From: JBGLNJ01 sp964353405
GTDB taxonomy: Bacteria; Chloroflexota; Anaerolineae; Fen-1058
Reading direction: 5' to 3'
Length of the DNA: 6,082 bases
Assembly: GCA_964353405.1 (NCBI GenBank)
Contig: CAYGWJ010000148.1
Location: forward strand, 1-6,082
Shown here: positions 1 through 5,928 of the stretch, piece after piece
How positions within the stretch are numbered: the stretch's first letter is position 1
How the letters are laid out: each line of letters starts with the position of its first letter
Position numbers and translations under genes: made by a program
Notes under the pieces: model-generated
What the model was told of the DNA's origin: nothing
Database searches by the model: none
What the model saw: only the letters and a program-made list of their open reading frames with translations

Positions 1-1
1 C

Positions 2-439
2 AGTTGGGATCAAGACGTCTTTGGGCCGACGCTCACGCGGATGTTTGACGAGGTCGGCGAATACCTGAATCACATCGGCGTCGAGTGCGTCGGCGCGGGC
101 ATCGCGCTGTATCACGAGAGCCAGTTCGTCCACATCGGCGAAAGGCACGAAAACCCTGACGTGGAAGCGGCCCTACCCATCGCCGGGCCGATTGCGGAAA
201 GCGGCCTGGTCAGGGTACGGCAGTTGCCCGCGGGCGAGGTCGCGTGCGTCGTCCATCACGGCTCATTCGCCGGATTGCCGCTTGCCAAGCAGGCCATCTT
301 TGCCTGGGTCGAGGCCGGCGGCTATCGCCGCGCGGGCGCGATCCGTGAAGTCTATCTGCATCACGACCCCGACCATCAGGCCAACGAGGACTCGCCGCGT
401 CACGTGACTGAAGTCCAGTTCCCGGTGGTCAAGGATTGA
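2..439 (+). CDS. GyrI-like/effector-binding domain protein, 5'-truncated by window edge
   Basis: The reading frame is open from the first bases, so the gene begins outside the window; 145 residues are visible. The ATG at 41 is not convincing as a start: no Shine-Dalgarno precedes it and the upstream codons (SWDQDVFGPTLTR) read as the first helix of the domain. The visible part fits the second strand/helix through the end of a GyrI-like small-molecule-binding (AraC_E_bind, BmrR C-terminal type) domain. Its marks are GAGIALYHE (31-39), then the second repeat with LPAGEVACVVHHGSF (75-89), a helix with AWVEAGGY, the REVYL segment with Glu116, and the typical closing VTEVQFPV (135-142). In this family the domain binds hydrophobic or cationic ligands, either fused behind a MerR or AraC DNA-binding domain or standing alone. 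The missing N-terminus decides which. The domain assignment is fairly sure; the role is inferred. Confidence 0.8.
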   Translation, partial: SWDQDVFGPTLTRMFDEVGEYLNHIGVECVGAGIALYHESQFVHIGERHENPDVEAALPIAGPIAESGLVRVRQLPAGEVACVVHHGSFAGLPLAKQAIFAWVEAGGYRRAGAIREVYLHHDPDHQANEDSPRHVTEVQFPVVKD

Positions 440-467
440 TCAAAACCCACCTCCCGCCGATTTTGGG

Positions 468-473
468 TATAAT
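468..473 (+). promoter_or_regulatory. Candidate -10 box (TATAAT) for the TSUP gene
   Basis: A perfect TATAAT hexamer lies 28 bases after the preceding stop codon, in the context TTTTGGGTATAATTCC. No good -35 hexamer is seen 16-18 bases upstream; the nearest TTGATC (436-441) is 26 bases away, which is too far. If used, transcription would start near 480 and leave a leader of about 180 bases before the permease start. The hexamer match is direct; promoter activity is inferred. Confidence 0.5.
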
Positions 474-479
474 TCCGTG

Positions 480-658
480 ATCGTCCATGTCGTCCGCCTG
501 CGAGTCTCGAGGGTGGCTGATGATGGCCGATAGATGCGCGTACACATGACAGCCGCCAGCACCTCGTTGTGTGACGCCGCATGAAACCCTGATGGGGATG
601 ATGTGCGAAAGATAAAGGGCGATACCGACCTATAACCGGCAGAAAGGACCAGGACTAG
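480..658 (+). promoter_or_regulatory. Long untranslated leader of the TSUP gene, with a small hairpin and RBS
   Basis: No convincing coding frame is seen here. A modest stem can be drawn: CGCA (578-581) with TGCG (604-607), enclosing CCC (587-589) with GGG (594-596) around a TGAT loop. An AAAGGA (643-648), about 10 bases before the ATG, is the likely ribosome binding site. I compared the stretch mentally with common riboswitch cores (SAM, TPP, cobalamin, fluoride, guanidine, c-di-GMP) and found no convincing match. A regulatory role is only a possibility suggested by the length. Confidence 0.25.
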
Positions 659-1423
659 ATGATCAGCGGGTTAGAGTTTCTTCTTGTGGGATTGGCAGCC
701 GCGGCGGCGGGTATGGTGAATGCGCTCGCCGGCGGCGGCACACTGATCACGTTTCCGACGCTCGTCGCGGTGGGGATCCCGGCCATAGCGGCAAACGTCA
801 CCAATACCGTTGCGCTTTGCCCGGGCTACTTGGGGGCCACACTCGCCCAGTCGAACGATTTGCGGGGGCAAAAGGGGCGGCTGTGGATCGTCCTGCCCGC
901 CGGCGTCGTCGGTGGGGTGGTGGGCGGCATCCTGCTCCTGAACACGGGAGAAAAGTTGTTCACCCGGCTAGTGCCGTTCCTCATCCTGCTGGCCTCGGGC
1001 TTGCTGGCGGTTCAGGACCCGCTGCGAGCCTGGCTCACGCGCCGCGCCGCGCAGAACGGGTCAACGACGGCCTCTGAGAAATGGGCGATGTTGCCGGTCG
1101 GCCTGGCCGCGGTCTATGGCGGCTATTTCGGCGCGGGGCTGAGCGTGATCGTGCTGGCCGTGCTGGGCCTCACGCTGGAAGACACGCTGACGCGGCTGAA
1201 TGCGCTGAAACAGGGCGTCGCGTTTAGCGTCAACATTGCCGCTGCGATCTTGTTCGTGTTTTCGGGCAAGGTGGTGTGGCCGGTTGCGCTGGTGATGGCT
1301 GTGGGAGCGCTGGTCGGCGGGGCATTGGGCGGACGGCTGGCCGGCCGGATCAAACCCGCCACGCTGCGCTGGATCGTGGTGGTGATTGGGGTGGTGGTCG
1401 CCGTCATTTACCTGGTGCGTTGA
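659..1423 (+). CDS. TSUP family membrane permease (TauE/SafE-type)
   Basis: This is a 254-residue hydrophobic protein with the layout of the TSUP (TauE/SafE, sulfite exporter) family, at the family's usual length of about 250. It has two internally similar halves. Half one carries GMVNALAGGGTLITFPTL (18-35) and the conserved TN (48-49) in its first helices. Half two repeats this with AVYGGYFGAGLSVIVLAVLG (151-170), NALKQG (181-186), and the closing GGALGGRLAGRIKP (220-233) before a last membrane helix (about 238-253). About eight membrane segments are expected. Family members move sulfite, sulfonates or other small organic anions across the cytoplasmic membrane; the substrate cannot be read from sequence. 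The ATG at 659 is chosen because it begins the first helix and has AAAGGA upstream. The gene appears to be monocistronic: a promoter-like TATAAT stands upstream and the next gene is convergent, 15 bases away. Confidence 0.88.
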   Translation: MISGLEFLLVGLAAAAAGMVNALAGGGTLITFPTLVAVGIPAIAANVTNTVALCPGYLGATLAQSNDLRGQKGRLWIVLPAGVVGGVVGGILLLNTGEKLFTRLVPFLILLASGLLAVQDPLRAWLTRRAAQNGSTTASEKWAMLPVGLAAVYGGYFGAGLSVIVLAVLGLTLEDTLTRLNALKQGVAFSVNIAAAILFVFSGKVVWPVALVMAVGALVGGALGGRLAGRIKPATLRWIVVVIGVVVAVIYLVR

Positions 1424-1438
1424 GATGCGCCCCCAGCT

Positions 1439-2353
1439 TTATCCCCGCGCCAGCGAAACGAACACATCCTCCAGCGTCGCATCCGCTGGAGCCGCACGCA
1501 CGTCCGTGAGGCCTTGCGCCGTGAGCGTCCGCATGAGCAAATCCACACTGCACTCGCCGGGCGACGTGATGACGTGCAGCTTGTCACCCGCCATGCTGGC
1601 CTGCTGGACACACTCTATGGTGTTCAACGCTGCCAGGCCCTCCACCAGTTTGTCGGTGGCAATATCCCACGCTTCGCCGCGCAAGCGCGTCGCTTTGAGC
1701 ACGGTCGGCGTGTCAATCGCCAGCAGCTTGCCGCTGTGCATGAACCCCACTCGCCCGCAATGCTCGGCTTCGTCCATGTAATGCGTGCTGACAAAAATCG
1801 TCGTGCCCTGCTCGGCCAGCAGATAGATGCGATCCCAAAACTCGCGGCGAGCCACCGGGTCAACGCCGCTCGTCGGCTCGTCCAGGAACATCAGCTTGGG
1901 CTGATGCACCAACGCGCACGCGAGCGCCAGGCGCTGCCGCCAACCGCCAGAAAGCTGGCCCGCCTGTATCTGGGCGAATTCGGTCACGCCGGCGTTCTCC
2001 AGCGACTCGCGCAGTCGCTCCCTGGATCGCACGCCATAGACCCCGGCATAGAACTCGAGGTTCTCGCGGACCGTCAGTTCATCGTACAACGCGAACTTTT
2101 GCGACATGTAGCCGATCTGCGGCCTAAGCTGTTCGGCTTGGCGAGTGACGTCCAATCCCAACACGCGCGCGCTGCCGGCCGAAGGCAAGAGCACGGCGCA
2201 CAACATCCGGATCGTCGTCGTCTTGCCGGAGCCGTTGGGCCCCACGTAGCCGACGATCTCGCCGCGCCGCACCTCGAACGTCACCTGGTCAACGGCAGTA
2301 AATTCGCCAAAGCGTTTGGTCAGTTTGTCCGTTTGAATGACAAGTTCGTCCAT
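1439..2353 (-). CDS. ABC-2-type transporter ATPase, resembling the C-terminal half of YbhF
   Basis: This is a 304-residue ABC ATPase with every catalytic motif: Walker A GPNGSGKT (38-45), Q-loop Gln85 in GYMSQKF, signature LSGGWRQR (134-141), Walker B LMFLDEP (154-160), D-loop SGVD and H-loop His191 in STHYMDEAE. A C-terminal extension ending TLEDVF is typical of drug/ABC-2 exporter ATPases. The segments GYMSQKFALY and SGVDPVARREFW resemble what I remember of the second ATPase of E. coli YbhF. The ATG at 2353 is preferred because it aligns with the start of the neighbouring paralogue. An in-frame GTG at 2362 would add three residues but lacks a Shine-Dalgarno; a GGGGA sits very close before the ATG. 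It is last in the minus-strand run, 66 bases after the other ATPase gene, and should power an exporter from the cytoplasmic side. The substrate is unknown. Confidence 0.93.
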   Translation of the reverse strand: MDELVIQTDKLTKRFGEFTAVDQVTFEVRRGEIVGYVGPNGSGKTTTIRMLCAVLLPSAGSARVLGLDVTRQAEQLRPQIGYMSQKFALYDELTVRENLEFYAGVYGVRSRERLRESLENAGVTEFAQIQAGQLSGGWRQRLALACALVHQPKLMFLDEPTSGVDPVARREFWDRIYLLAEQGTTIFVSTHYMDEAEHCGRVGFMHSGKLLAIDTPTVLKATRLRGEAWDIATDKLVEGLAALNTIECVQQASMAGDKLHVITSPGECSVDLLMRTLTAQGLTDVRAAPADATLEDVFVSLARG

Positions 2354-2361
2354 GTTCCCCA

Positions 2362-2424
2362 CGTAAACCGTGAAACGTAAAACGTGAAATGTGAGAACGC
2401 TCTCATCACGTTTTACGTTTTATT
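2362..2424. repeat. Palindromic heptad repeat between the two ATPase genes
   Basis: Five 7-base units, CGTRAAA-like, run in tandem (2362-2396), followed by inverted units CATCACG, TTTTACG and a degenerate TTTTATT (2404-2424). The arms AAACGTAAAACGTGA (2373-2387) and TCACGTTTTACGTTT (2406-2420) are perfectly complementary over 15 bases. Inside them, TGAGA (2392-2396) pairs with TCTCA (2401-2405), so nearly the whole element folds into one hairpin with a 4-base bulge (2388-2391) and an ACGC loop. The right end contains the TAA stop of the upstream ATPase gene (2420-2422, minus strand). No T-run follows on the minus strand, so it is not a classical terminator in the direction of the operon. Confidence 0.9.
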
Positions 2425-3340
2425 CCTGTCCCAGTAACTGCGTAAACACATCTTCCAACGTCGGCTCGGCGCGGCGCAGATGAGCGACCTGCACGCCCGC
2501 CTTCGTCAGCACATTGGGCAGGCGTTCCATGACAGGCGCGGCTTGTTCCACACGCAAGTGCAACCGGTCGCCGAACACCTGAACGTCAAGCACACCTGCG
2601 AAACTGTTCGCGACCTCGCGCGCCGTACGTTGGGGTGTGGCGGCCAGTTCCAAGAGATGCCCCACAAGTGACTTGACGATTTCGTGCGGCGTACCTTCGG
2701 TCATCATCTTGCCGTGATTCATCAGCCCCACGTGGTGGCAACGGCTCGCCTCGTCCATGTAGGGCGTGCTGATGAGAATGGCCGAGCCTTCCGCCAGGAG
2801 GGTGTACAGCAACCGCCAGAACTCTTGGCGCGCCACCGGGTCCACGCCGCCGGTCGGCTCGTCGAGCAAGAGCACCTTGGGACGATGGATGAGCGCGCAC
2901 GCCAGCGAGAGCTTTTGCTTCATCCCGCCCGACAAGAACTCGGAGCGGCGATGGGCAAACTGGGTCAGCCCGACAAATTCGAGCAATTCCTTGGCGCGCG
3001 CGACGCGCTTGGCGCGCGGCATGCCGTACGCTTCGGCAAAGAACTCGAGGTTCTCGGTCGGCGTGAGATCGGGATAGAGGCTGTAGCGCTGCGCCACGTA
3101 ACCGGTCGAGGCGCGCGCTTCGGCCAGGTGATGTTTGAGGTCGAATCCGGCGACTGCGGCGCGCCCGCTCGTCGGCTCGTAGGCTCCGCACAGCAGGCGC
3201 ATCGTCGTCGTTTTGCCCGCGCCGTCCGGCCCCACCAGGCCAAAGATTTCGCCCGGCCCCACGCGCAGATTCAACCCATCGACTGCATGTACGGCGCCGA
3301 AATGCTTGGCGAGTTGTTCGGCAACAATCAAGTCGTTCAT
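2420..3340 (-). CDS. ABC-2-type transporter ATPase, resembling the N-terminal half of YbhF, atypical H-loop
   Basis: This is a 306-residue ABC ATPase paralogous to the gene downstream. Motifs in order: Walker A GPDGAGKT (37-44), Q-loop Gln84 in GYVAQRYSLY, signature LSGGMKQK (136-143), Walker B VLLLDEP (156-162), D-loop GGVD, and a C-terminal extension ending TLEDVFTQLLGQE. The H-loop reads STPYMDEA, with Pro193 where the switch histidine normally stands. The Asp in GPDG and the SGGMKQKL motif match my memory of the first ATPase of E. coli YbhF, which also lacks the His. So this is probably the regulatory or less active partner in a heterodimer with the other ATPase. No strong Shine-Dalgarno precedes the ATG (GGATTG is about 10 bases upstream). 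Heptad repeats lie on both sides, and the left one supplies the TAA stop. Confidence 0.93.
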   Translation of the reverse strand: MNDLIVAEQLAKHFGAVHAVDGLNLRVGPGEIFGLVGPDGAGKTTTMRLLCGAYEPTSGRAAVAGFDLKHHLAEARASTGYVAQRYSLYPDLTPTENLEFFAEAYGMPRAKRVARAKELLEFVGLTQFAHRRSEFLSGGMKQKLSLACALIHRPKVLLLDEPTGGVDPVARQEFWRLLYTLLAEGSAILISTPYMDEASRCHHVGLMNHGKMMTEGTPHEIVKSLVGHLLELAATPQRTAREVANSFAGVLDVQVFGDRLHLRVEQAAPVMERLPNVLTKAGVQVAHLRRAEPTLEDVFTQLLGQE

Positions 3341-3351
3341 AGTTTTTCAAT

Positions 3352-3411
3352 CCGTGAAACGTAAAACGTGAAACGTGAGAGCACATTACGTTTTACGTTT
3401 CACGCATTACG
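3352..3411. repeat. Palindromic heptad repeat between adaptor and ATPase genes
   Basis: Four direct 7-base units, CGTGAAA, CGTAAAA, CGTGAAA and CGTGAGA (3353-3380), are followed by inverted units CATTACG, TTTTACG, TTTCACG and CATTACG (3384-3411). Arms CGTGAAACGTAAAACGT (3353-3369) and ACGTTTTACGTTTCACG (3388-3404) are perfectly complementary over 17 bases around an 18-base loop. Bases 3352-3380 match 2368-2396 of the other element with a single mismatch over 29 bases. It occupies most of the 77-base spacer between the adaptor stop and the ATPase start. It is not followed by a long T-run on the minus strand. Confidence 0.9.
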
Positions 3412-3417
3412 CCAACC

Positions 3418-4623
3418 TCAATTCTCAAAATTCACATCTGCCGGCATCCCCGGCTTGAGCTTGCTGTCGGGATTCGGCGCGTCCAGCTTGATCGCGTACA
3501 CCGTCGTGCGGCGGCCTTCCACTGTCTGCACGTTGCGCGGCGTGAACTCGGCCTGATCGGCAATGTGAACCACGGTTGCCTCAAAGGCAACACCAGGATA
3601 CGAGTCCACCGTCATCTTGGCCGTCTGGCCCAGCTTGATGCGGCCATAGGTATCTTCAGGCAGATAAACTGTGAGCTGGAGCGTATTGAGCTTGCCCAGA
3701 ACAAATACACTTGCACCGGCCGAGACGACCTCGCCGACGTGAACGTTACTGACGAGAAGCGTTCCATCGGTCGGAGCCTGGACGACCAGCTTGGCGGCCT
3801 GTGCGTCCAGCGCATTCAGCGCGGCCTCGGCTTGCGCCACGGCGGCATCGGCAGCGGCGACTTGCTCTCGGCTGGGGCCGGCCTTTAACAGATCGTACTG
3901 TGCCTGCGCCGCCTGGAGCTGCGCCTCCAGTCCCGCCACGCGAGCCTGCGCGGATTGGACCTCGTCAGAAGTCGCGCCCGAAAGCACTTTTGAGAGCCGG
4001 GCCTGCGCAGCGACGACCTGCGATTTGACCGCCTCTAACTGAGCACGCATCTGCTCCTCAGGCATGCCCAACCCGGTGCCCATCACACCGAAAGCCTGGC
4101 CGGTGCCGGTCCCTTTGACGACGTTGTCATACGTCGTCTGCGCCAGCTTGGCTCGCGCTTGCGCGGCTGCCAATTGCGACCGCGCGGCTGCGACCTGGTC
4201 GTTGGTCGCCCCGGCCAGCAAACGATCCAGGTCGGCCTGCGCGCCGGAAAGCAGTGCCTGCGTGGTGCTGATCGTCGCCCGCGCTGCTTCGAGCTGTTGG
4301 GGGCGCGCTCCGGCCAGCAGTTGGTCGCGCTGGGCGTGGGCGGTTTTGACAGCGGCCTGAGCTTGCGCTCGCTGTACGGAGATCATTGAATCATCCAGCC
4401 GAAGAAGAACATTGCCCGCTTTGACGGCCTGGCCCTCTTTCGCCGTCACTTGCACAACGCGTCCCGAAACTTCGGGGCCGATCTGCACCTGCGTAGCCTC
4501 GATGGTGCCGGAGCCTATTAGCCTACGCGTGGCTTGTGTCTGTTGCTGTGTCCACCACCATACGCCACCGGCGATCAATGCCACCAGCGCAATGCCCAGG
4601 ATGGGCCTGATAATCTTTCGCAT
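3418..4623 (-). CDS. HlyD/YbhG-family membrane-fusion (periplasmic adaptor) protein, copy 2
   Basis: A 401-residue protein built like a membrane-fusion subunit of ABC exporters. It has one N-terminal membrane anchor (about 5-24, no signal-peptidase site seen) and the first half of a lipoyl-like domain (about 38-78, with GPEVSGRVVQV and EGQAVKAG). A long Ala/Gln-rich coiled-coil hairpin follows (about 80-278), then the second lipoyl half (279-311, QAPTDGTLLV) and a beta-barrel (312-400) with ADQAEFTPRNVQT and KLKPGMPADV. The FTPRNVQT segment is typical of YbhG-like adaptors. The hairpin contains four related segments starting LLAGARP (102), LLAGATN (135), VLSGATS (213) and LLKAGPS (245), two on each side of a Gly-rich tip (171-188). 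AGAGG (4630-4634) sits six bases before the ATG. The gene is a tandem paralogue of the upstream adaptor and presumably links the ATPase/permease pump to the cell exterior. Confidence 0.93.
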   Translation of the reverse strand: MRKIIRPILGIALVALIAGGVWWWTQQQTQATRRLIGSGTIEATQVQIGPEVSGRVVQVTAKEGQAVKAGNVLLRLDDSMISVQRAQAQAAVKTAHAQRDQLLAGARPQQLEAARATISTTQALLSGAQADLDRLLAGATNDQVAAARSQLAAAQARAKLAQTTYDNVVKGTGTGQAFGVMGTGLGMPEEQMRAQLEAVKSQVVAAQARLSKVLSGATSDEVQSAQARVAGLEAQLQAAQAQYDLLKAGPSREQVAAADAAVAQAEAALNALDAQAAKLVVQAPTDGTLLVSNVHVGEVVSAGASVFVLGKLNTLQLTVYLPEDTYGRIKLGQTAKMTVDSYPGVAFEATVVHIADQAEFTPRNVQTVEGRRTTVYAIKLDAPNPDSKLKPGMPADVNFEN

Positions 4624-4629
4624 GCTTTG

Positions 4630-4634
4630 CCTCT
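4630..4634 (-). promoter_or_regulatory. Ribosome binding site of the second adaptor gene
   Basis: On the minus strand AGAGG stands six bases before the ATG at 4623, supporting that start. The remaining spacer up to the upstream stop (4635-4697) shows no heptad repeat, no clear promoter and no terminator, so the two adaptor genes are probably co-transcribed. Confidence 0.7.
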
Positions 4635-4697
4635 TTTTGAAACCGTCCTGTGGTTGTAATTCCTAGTCGCCTGAGCGCAGTATCTCATGGCGCCCGA

Positions 4698-5915
4698 TCA
4701 CTTGAGCTGCAGATCGTCAGACTCGTTGAAGGTCACGTCGGCTGGCATGCCGGGCTTGAGCTTGCCATCAGGATTGGGCACGTCGAGCTTGATGGCATAC
4801 ACCGTGGTACGCCGCCCTTCAGCAGTCTGCACGTTGCGCGGAGTGAATTCGGCCTGGTCGGCAATGTGCACGACCGAGGCCGGGAAGGTAGTCCCAGGAT
4901 ACGAGTCAACCGTCACGCGCGCGACCTGGCCGAGCTTGACTTGACCGTAGCTGTCTTCTGGCAAATACACAGTCAACTGCAGTGTATCGAGCTGGCCCAA
5001 CACAAACACCGTCGCGCCTGGCCCAACGACTTCGCCTGCCTCGAGGTTACGCACCATGACGATGCCATCTTGCGGCGCGCGAACGACGAGCCTGTCGGCC
5101 TGCACATCGTATGTTCGCAGCGCCTCCCGCGCCTGGGCCAATGCGGCATCAGCGGCCGCGACTTGCTCGCGGCTCGGGCCGGCCGCCAGCAGATTGTATT
5201 GAGCCTGTGCCGTCTGTAACTGTCCCTCGGCAGCCGCTACACGAGCCTGCGCGGAACGAATCTCGGGCGAGGTCGGGCCGGACAATAGTTTGTCCAACAA
5301 CGCTTGCGCTGCATTGACTTGCGAGTCGGCGGCTTGTAGCTGCACACCCAACTGCTCTTCTGCTGCACCCAACCCATGCCCTCGTCTTCCTATCTCCTTG
5401 AGCGTGCTGCGCGCATTCGAGACTGCCGTGTAATTGTCCCGTACTATCTTGGCTTGTGCCTGTGCTGCTACCCATTGCGAGCGCGCCGCCGCGACCTGGT
5501 CGTTCGTCGCTCCGGCCAGCAAGCGGCTCAGATCGGCCTGCGCACCACTCTGGGCGGCTTGGGTCGAGCTGATCGTCGCCCGCGCCGCATTGAGCTGCTC
5601 CTTGCGCGCGCCGGCTAGCAGTTGGTCACGCTGGGCCCGAGCCGTGTTGACGGCTGCCTCGACCTGCGCTCGCTGTGCCAGGAGCAGCGCATCATCCATG
5701 CGGAAGAGCACTTGCCCAGCTTTGACAGCTTGTCCCTCATCGGCTATCACCTCGACGACACGGCCAGCCACCTCGGGGCCTAGATTGATTTGCTGCGCCT
5801 CGATGGTGCCAGAGCCTTTCAGCCCGTTGGCCGCCCGAGTTTGTTGCTGCGACCACCAATACGTGCCTCCGCCTATCACGGCGAGGATTAAGAGGATGGG
5901 AATGATTCTTCGCAT
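4698..5915 (-). CDS. HlyD/YbhG-family membrane-fusion (periplasmic adaptor) protein, copy 1
   Basis: A 405-residue membrane-fusion protein with the same plan as its downstream neighbour. It has an N-terminal anchor (about 4-20) and a first lipoyl half (about 35-75, GPEVAGRVVEV, EGQAVKAGQVL). A coiled-coil hairpin (about 76-275) follows, then a second lipoyl half (276-308, RAPQDGIVMV) and a beta-barrel with ADQAEFTPRNVQT and KLKPGMPADV. Related segments start LLAGARK (99), LLAGATN (132), LLSGPTS (210) and LLAAGPS (242). Residues 315-394 match 318-397 of the other copy at 67 of 80 positions by direct count. The hairpin tip (162-189) matches at only 11 of 28 and is charged (KEIGRRGH) where the other is Gly-rich. 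A strong AGGAGGA precedes the ATG at 5915, overlapping the stop of the gene before it. It probably acts with the two ATPases in a YbhGFSR-like exporter; the substrate is unknown. Confidence 0.93.
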   Translation of the reverse strand: MRRIIPILLILAVIGGGTYWWSQQQTRAANGLKGSGTIEAQQINLGPEVAGRVVEVIADEGQAVKAGQVLFRMDDALLLAQRAQVEAAVNTARAQRDQLLAGARKEQLNAARATISSTQAAQSGAQADLSRLLAGATNDQVAAARSQWVAAQAQAKIVRDNYTAVSNARSTLKEIGRRGHGLGAAEEQLGVQLQAADSQVNAAQALLDKLLSGPTSPEIRSAQARVAAAEGQLQTAQAQYNLLAAGPSREQVAAADAALAQAREALRTYDVQADRLVVRAPQDGIVMVRNLEAGEVVGPGATVFVLGQLDTLQLTVYLPEDSYGQVKLGQVARVTVDSYPGTTFPASVVHIADQAEFTPRNVQTAEGRRTTVYAIKLDVPNPDGKLKPGMPADVTFNESDDLQLK

Positions 5916-5921
5916 GGTTCG

Positions 5922-5928
5922 TCCTCCT
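5922..5928 (-). promoter_or_regulatory. Strong Shine-Dalgarno overlapping the upstream stop codon
   Basis: On the minus strand AGGAGGA lies six bases before the ATG of the first adaptor gene. Its first two bases are also the last two of the TAG stop (5929-5927) of the preceding gene. This arrangement fixes the adaptor start and suggests translational coupling with the gene entering from the right edge. Confidence 0.85.

Noticed and set aside
400..582. Minus-strand 60-codon open frame in the spacer before the TSUP gene
   Set aside because: It overlaps the end of the GyrI-like gene and the TATAAT box, has no RBS-like sequence that I can see and an unstructured, Arg-rich product.
1424..1438. 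Bidirectional terminator between the convergent genes
   Set aside because: Only 15 bases separate the stop codons and no stem with a T-run can be drawn there.
1514..2380. Long open frame on the plus strand (288 codons) opposite the downstream ATPase gene
   Set aside because: It lies entirely antisense to a gene with complete ABC motifs. The translation is rich in Arg, His, Gln and Ala with no recognisable domain, as expected for a shadow frame in GC-rich DNA.
2684..3364. Long open frame on the plus strand (226 codons) opposite the upstream ATPase gene
   Set aside because: Same situation: antisense to a clear ABC ATPase, similar shadow composition to the frame opposite the paralogue, no domain and no credible RBS.
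2362..3411. CRISPR array or IS-flanking inverted repeats
   Set aside because: The units are 7 bases long without spacers, and the sequence between the two elements is an intact ABC ATPase gene, not a transposase or spacer array.
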